Assembly: GCA_019638595.1 (NCBI GenBank)
Contig: JAHBTJ010000013.1
Location: 62,001-126,000 of the forward strand
Reading direction: 5' to 3'
Source: Chitinophagaceae bacterium
GTDB lineage: Bacteria; Bacteroidota; Bacteroidia; Chitinophagales; Chitinophagaceae
Length of the DNA: 64,000 nucleotides
The notes beneath the pieces were generated by a model. It did not search any database. It saw nothing but the letters and a program-made list of their open reading frames with translations, and was not told where the DNA came from. Of this stretch, positions 60,492 through 64,000 are shown piece by piece (the stretch's first letter is position 1; each line of letters begins with the position of its first letter). A program made the translations under genes and the position numbers.

Positions 60492-61646
60492 ATGGAATAT
60501 GCAACACAATATTATATCGGGCATCATCCAGATGCCCCAAAAGCAAAGGCAAAGAAAACTCTACAAGCAGTTGGGCGAGTTCACAGCATGGGTACAAAGG
60601 ACAAAAGATGCACACGAAATAAGCAAGGACAAACGGAAGTCAGTACCACAACAGATGTTGCCAATGGTTTTTTAAGAACCACCTTCCTGCCTAAACTGGA
60701 GGCGATGAAAACGGTACAACCTGCTACGGAAGTGGAGAAAATAGAAACTGATTTTTATTGTTCGCTGTGTGCAGTTGCCAGGCATTACAACGGCTTCGAG
60801 CCTATGGATACAAGGACGTTTGGCTATCCCTACAATATCGCCCTTTCGGTATGGGAAGTGGAGAACCATTTAAAACGGAACATTAAAAACTGGAATTGTT
60901 TGCGTTTGGTACAGGACGATAAGGGAAAGACCTTTTTTATAAGCGAGGAACAATATAATACTGGAACAACCTTGTTTTATATTCCCGTTATACCGTTATA
61001 TAAAATGCTCAAAGACCCGAAGACAAAAAGAGCAGCCCGATTATTAATGTCCGTATTTGCTTACCTGTATCATGTAGCGGATATACCTTATTACAGGCAG
61101 GAAGATGCTTACCTCTATTGGCAATACGAAATGATTGCAGATTGGATAGAACAGGACGATGAAGCAGAATTGGACAGCCGTAAAGAAGAATTAAACGTTG
61201 CTCAATGGTGCGGTGAAAAGATGGAACAAAAAATGTTCAACCGAAAAAATCTTGATGTTTTTGCAGAACGGATAAAGGCATTCAAGCCTAAGAACGACTT
61301 TGAACCTGAATGTCTGCATGTAGCGAAAGAAATGTTTGTGCTTTATACTGACTATCCTACAACAACGGTTTTTCAACACGCAAAATATGTACAGGATGAT
61401 GAAGAACAGGAGGACGAAATAATTGCAATGCGAAAGTATATATCCTTTATAGCAGATGCAAAGGGATGGCTTTATGAAACGGTTGCAGAAAGTGTAAACA
61501 ATGAGTTCAATGAATGTGGTGAAACAGAAGAACCCACTTTATTAAAAAAGTTTAACGGTACAGCAATCACCGATTGCAGCCTTGAATTTGAAAACAGGCT
61601 ATTCCCATTGATAGGCGATTTATGTTACCTGCTGAATAACGATTAA
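60492..61646 (+). CDS. PRTRC system protein F
   Basis: Up to 384 residues. The well-conserved part runs from about NGFLRTTFLPKLEAMKTVQP (residue 59) through YCSLCAVARHYNGFEPMDTR, TTLFYIPVIPLYKMLKDPK and SVNNEFNECGETEEP. The first 58 codons look unlike protein and overlap a second frame (60499-60675) with a more natural composition. The true start may therefore be downstream, for example ATG 60705. Role unknown. Confidence 0.8.
   Translation: MEYATQYYIGHHPDAPKAKAKKTLQAVGRVHSMGTKDKRCTRNKQGQTEVSTTTDVANGFLRTTFLPKLEAMKTVQPATEVEKIETDFYCSLCAVARHYNGFEPMDTRTFGYPYNIALSVWEVENHLKRNIKNWNCLRLVQDDKGKTFFISEEQYNTGTTLFYIPVIPLYKMLKDPKTKRAARLLMSVFAYLYHVADIPYYRQEDAYLYWQYEMIADWIEQDDEAELDSRKEELNVAQWCGEKMEQKMFNRKNLDVFAERIKAFKPKNDFEPECLHVAKEMFVLYTDYPTTTVFQHAKYVQDDEEQEDEIIAMRKYISFIADAKGWLYETVAESVNNEFNECGETEEPTLLKKFNGTAITDCSLEFENRLFPLIGDLCYLLNND
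60499..60675 (+). CDS. Possible overlapping small basic protein
   Basis: In the +1 frame relative to PRTRC F, an ATG at 60499 opens 58 codons reading MPQKQRQRKLYKQLGEFTAW from codon 12, then SVPQQMLPMVF and stop. The composition is more protein-like than the overlapping F frame. Only one frame is likely to be used here. Confidence 0.4.
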   Translation: MQHNIISGIIQMPQKQRQRKLYKQLGEFTAWVQRTKDAHEISKDKRKSVPQQMLPMVF

Positions 61647-61656
61647 ACGAATTATT

Positions 61657-62373
61657 ATGAAAGATGTACTGGCAAATATCGGAACGCTTTACCATCCTAA
61701 AACGGCTTTGGTTTTTTATGAAGCGAAGGGATTGGATAAAGAAGTGTATGTGGAATATTTTGATATGGATAAGAACGGCAGTCCTATCAATGCCCATCCC
61801 TTGACCATCAAGGAAGCACAGCGTTTGTCGAAGGCGTTGGATACAACAAGAGAAGGCAGTAAGGCTTTTCTGAAACCCAAAGGCATCATCGCATCAAATG
61901 TCCTTTACACAGACCCTTCGGAAAACGGTTTTGTGATGTGGTTTACAAAGGCGACCTGTAAAAATCTCTTTTTCGTTGAAGTTTTAGGCATTTCAAACGG
62001 TAATGCGAGTGTACCCGCATTACTTTGGATAGCCAATATAGACAAGCTGCATATCTATTCCCTGAAAAGCGACAGGAAACCAACTGAAAACACACCGCTT
62101 TATCATGCTCCTTTTTTCAATGTCTATGCAGACGGAAGCGTATGTATGGGTACGGTGGATGTTAATATCAGGAAGTCATCATCGTTGGAGGAATTTACAG
62201 CCGCATGGGAAGCCTATTTCTTTAACAGCTATTTCAGCCACCTGATGCAAAATCATAACCCCATACACGGTAACTGTGTGAGTCTATGGAAGAAACTGCG
62301 GAAGACTGGAGAGCCATTTCCAAAAGAGGTATTGAAAAAGACAGACAGAACAATAAAAAATATACTACGATGA
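61657..62373 (+). CDS. PRTRC system protein B (E2-like)
   Basis: A 238-residue protein. PRTRC B corresponds to the prokaryotic E2 family D. The candidate thioester Cys is C163 in NVYADGSVCMGTVDV, a position like the active-site Cys after the strand in ubiquitin-conjugating enzymes. A second His/Asn-rich motif (NHNPIHGNCVSLW) is downstream. It overlaps the ThiF gene by four bases (ATGA), showing coupled expression of the E2-like and E1-like proteins. Confidence 0.85.
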   Translation: MKDVLANIGTLYHPKTALVFYEAKGLDKEVYVEYFDMDKNGSPINAHPLTIKEAQRLSKALDTTREGSKAFLKPKGIIASNVLYTDPSENGFVMWFTKATCKNLFFVEVLGISNGNASVPALLWIANIDKLHIYSLKSDRKPTENTPLYHAPFFNVYADGSVCMGTVDVNIRKSSSLEEFTAAWEAYFFNSYFSHLMQNHNPIHGNCVSLWKKLRKTGEPFPKEVLKKTDRTIKNILR

Positions 62374-63176
62374 AAACGGATAAAATAAAAGTACACTTTA
62401 CAGACAAAGACCTGATTGCTCCCACCAATCCCATCGAGGTAAACCTGATAGGTGCTGGAGGTACGGGTTCAAAGGTGCTTACCGCATTGTTGGAAATGAA
62501 CTACAGCCTGAATGAATTGGGACATGCAGGGTTAGCGGTCAGGCTTTGGGATGATGATATTGTAACGGATGCCAATTTAGGCAGACAAAGGTTTGCTGAA
62601 TGTGAGGTAGGGTTATATAAGTCCGTTGCCCTGATAAACCGTTCCAACAGATGGGCTGGAACAAATTGGAAAGCAGAAACTACGAAGTTTGAGAGGGATG
62701 GCTTAGACAGGATGCCGGATCATGCACAGGCAAGTATTTACATTTCCTGCGTTGATAGCGTAAAGGCACGATTTGAAATAGCTGAGATACTTAAAGGACT
62801 GAATAGTTACAGGGCATACCGCAACCAAGCCAAATATTGGATGGATTTCGGCAATAGCCAGTCCACAGGGCAGGTGCTACTATCCACTATTGGAAGTATT
62901 AGGCAACCGCAGTCTGAAAAATATGAGGCGGTTGCAAACCTGCCATTCGTTACGGATGAGTATGGGGAACTGCTGAAACAATCCGAAGAAAACGATAATA
63001 CACCAAGCTGCTCACTTGCAGAAGCTCTGGACAAGCAAGACCTGTATATCAATCCCTCCCTTGCACAAATGGGTTGCTCCCTGCTATGGAGCCTTTTCCG
63101 TAACGGAATGACCGAAAATAAGGGCTTCTTTCACAACCTTGCCAACTTTACCACCCAGCCGATAAAGGTTGCCTAA
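62370..63176 (+). CDS. PRTRC system ThiF family protein (E1-like)
   Basis: A 268-residue E1-like adenylating enzyme from ATG 62370. The ATP-binding motif NLIGAGGTGSK (residues 25-35), LWDDDIVTDANLGRQRF (acidic ligands and Arg72) and SCVDSV (about 126-131) are intact. Cys213 in NTPSCSLAEAL is a candidate thiol. Such enzymes activate the C-terminal Gly of a ubiquitin-like partner, here probably PRTRC C. The upstream open frame to 62286 overlaps PRTRC B and is not used. Confidence 0.9.
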   Translation: MKTDKIKVHFTDKDLIAPTNPIEVNLIGAGGTGSKVLTALLEMNYSLNELGHAGLAVRLWDDDIVTDANLGRQRFAECEVGLYKSVALINRSNRWAGTNWKAETTKFERDGLDRMPDHAQASIYISCVDSVKARFEIAEILKGLNSYRAYRNQAKYWMDFGNSQSTGQVLLSTIGSIRQPQSEKYEAVANLPFVTDEYGELLKQSEENDNTPSCSLAEALDKQDLYINPSLAQMGCSLLWSLFRNGMTENKGFFHNLANFTTQPIKVA

Positions 63177-63431
63177 AGCCCTCCCAGGCGGCGCATCGGC
63201 ATTCCTTTCCCCGTAGGCGGAACACCGCTGCGCTGGAAGCGGTACAGCCACTTATGCAAAACCGTCCTCACTACCTTTTAGTCCGTTCATCCGTTTCCGC
63301 ATAACAGGCTGCGGCATTATTAATCATCTATATTACTGGAGATGGTCTTTAAACGTACCTAACAGGCCATTCTTATTTGAGGCTGCAATTATGAATTTGT
63401 AAATTCTTCAGTTCTTGCTTTCTATGAGCAT

Positions 63432-63836
63432 CTAAGATTCCTCTTCTTCATCTGATTTTGTAGCCCATTCCAGATGTTTTATTATACCTTTTTGTAGGCT
63501 CAAAAGGAAAGGTATTCCATCGCTTCTCACTATGCTATTGGGATTGCAAATCTCAAGAAGAGTGCTTAAAGAATTAGCAAACCAGGCATAATTTCCTCTA
63601 AGTGGAGGAATTGCTTGCACATTCAAATACCTGATAGCACCAATAAGTATCTCATCACCATCCGGCAAACCCTCCACTTGATAATAATTTTGATTTGCGA
63701 TTTCAATAAACTTATTGGTCATTTCATTTAATTCAGAAATATCTTCTGGAAGCCTTTCAATAGGAGCCGAATCCTTATCCCACATTAAGTCTTCCGCTAA
63801 CATAAAGCAAACCTCAAGTAATTTGTTCTCGTCCAT
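63432..63836 (-). CDS. Small acidic protein, possible immunity-type partner
   Basis: A 134-residue, strongly acidic protein (ENKLLEVCFMLAEDLMWDKD, ERLPEDISELNEMTNKFIEI, ending KSDEEEES). It starts one base after the stop of the truncated gene that enters from the window edge. Acidic proteins directly behind a large gene's 3' end are often immunity proteins, but no family is recognised, so this is only a possibility. Confidence 0.6.
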   Translation of the reverse strand: MDENKLLEVCFMLAEDLMWDKDSAPIERLPEDISELNEMTNKFIEIANQNYYQVEGLPDGDEILIGAIRYLNVQAIPPLRGNYAWFANSLSTLLEICNPNSIVRSDGIPFLLSLQKGIIKHLEWATKSDEEEES

Positions 63837-63837
63837 G

Positions 63838-64000
63838 TTATACTTTTAAATCATTACGATTGTCAGAGATTATATTTATGCGTCCGGGAGCTTTATCTAA
63901 GCATTTACTCTGGCATACACCAGCGGTACTATTCCTCGTAATAATTGAATTGCCGGTGACAAAAGTATTTCCTGATATTGATGCAGTCCCTTTTCTCCGT
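63838..64000 (-). CDS. 3' end of an unidentified gene (partial)
   Basis: An open frame enters from the window edge and stops at 63838. It reads SISGNTFVTGNSIITRNSTA, CQSKCLDKAPGRINIISDNR and NDLKV. The visible 53 residues have repeating N-T/S-rich strand-like segments and a Cys pair. Too little is visible to name it; position suggests the C-terminus of a large secreted or toxin-like protein. Confidence 0.55.
   Translation of the reverse strand, partial: RRKGTASISGNTFVTGNSIITRNSTAGVCQSKCLDKAPGRINIISDNRNDLKV

Noticed and set aside
62286-62369. Longer start for the ThiF gene
   Set aside because: It overlaps PRTRC B by 88 bases; the ATG at 62370 gives an ATGA overlap and the conserved N-terminus.
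1-64000. CRISPR arrays, tRNA and rRNA genes, insertion sequences
   Set aside because: Looked for regular short repeats with spacers, cloverleaf-type segments and transposase motifs; none were found.

Overview
The window comes from a member of the Bacteroidota. Protein families restricted to or typical of that phylum support this: HYC_CC_PP-type proteins, DUF3347, YWFCY-type coupling protein and Bacteroides-style MobB relaxase. So do perfect TAnnTTTG -7 promoter elements, for example at 44508, 52155, 52858 and 52890. The sequence looks like accessory DNA of a mobilizable or conjugative element that has collected metal-resistance cargo. No integrase, transposase, tRNA, rRNA or CRISPR array is visible, and no Tra mating-pore genes lie inside the window.

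Layout. (1) 1-24 kb, minus strand: a copper block with a truncated hybrid sensor kinase, a GNAT enzyme, a multicopper oxidase fused to a barrel-like tail, small metal-binding lipoproteins (heme-binding, YHS-like, DUF305, DUF3347), a CPH-type and a CPC-type copper ATPase, a CopZ-like chaperone, and a Cus-type RND export operon. (2) 24-27 kb: a scrap yard of pseudogenes (TolC, AraC, methyltransferase) around a PD-(D/E)XK-like nuclease and a metal-domain AraC regulator. (3) 27-35.3 kb, minus strand: a compact run encoding a Ca-type P-ATPase, an ATP-cone nuclease, a beta-CASP metallo-hydrolase, an AMP/thymidine-phosphorylase-like enzyme, an SDR and PRPP synthetase. (4) 35.5-44.3 kb, minus strand: a second full Cus operon in the same gene order, with its own HYC_CC_PP protein and metal-domain AraC regulator. 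(5) 44.5-50.9 kb, plus strand: a strong candidate structured RNA, a primase-like protein, a candidate oriT, and mobilization genes (MobC-like, relaxase, coupling protein). (6) 50.9-57.1 kb: mercury uptake genes and, between two 89-bp direct repeats, a MerR unit and an arsenic operon. (7) 57.4-63.2 kb, plus strand: SSB, DUF932 and the PRTRC cluster E-C-F-B-ThiF, a set with ubiquitin-like, E2-like and E1-like members. (8) 63.4-64 kb: a small acidic protein directly behind the truncated end of another gene.

How it fits together. Copper is handled at each layer: CopA/CopB export it from the cytoplasm, the oxidase and lipoproteins handle it in the periplasm, and two RND systems move it across the outer membrane. 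Mercury and arsenic cassettes sit in the element backbone as inserted modules with their own sensors, and their operators can be read directly. The most unusual points are the two CusA pumps split at the same cytoplasmic loop, the PRTRC ubiquitin-like set whose small protein ends in glycine, the symmetric divergent MerR promoter, the structured RNA at 44.5 kb, and a decayed second copA next to copZ.
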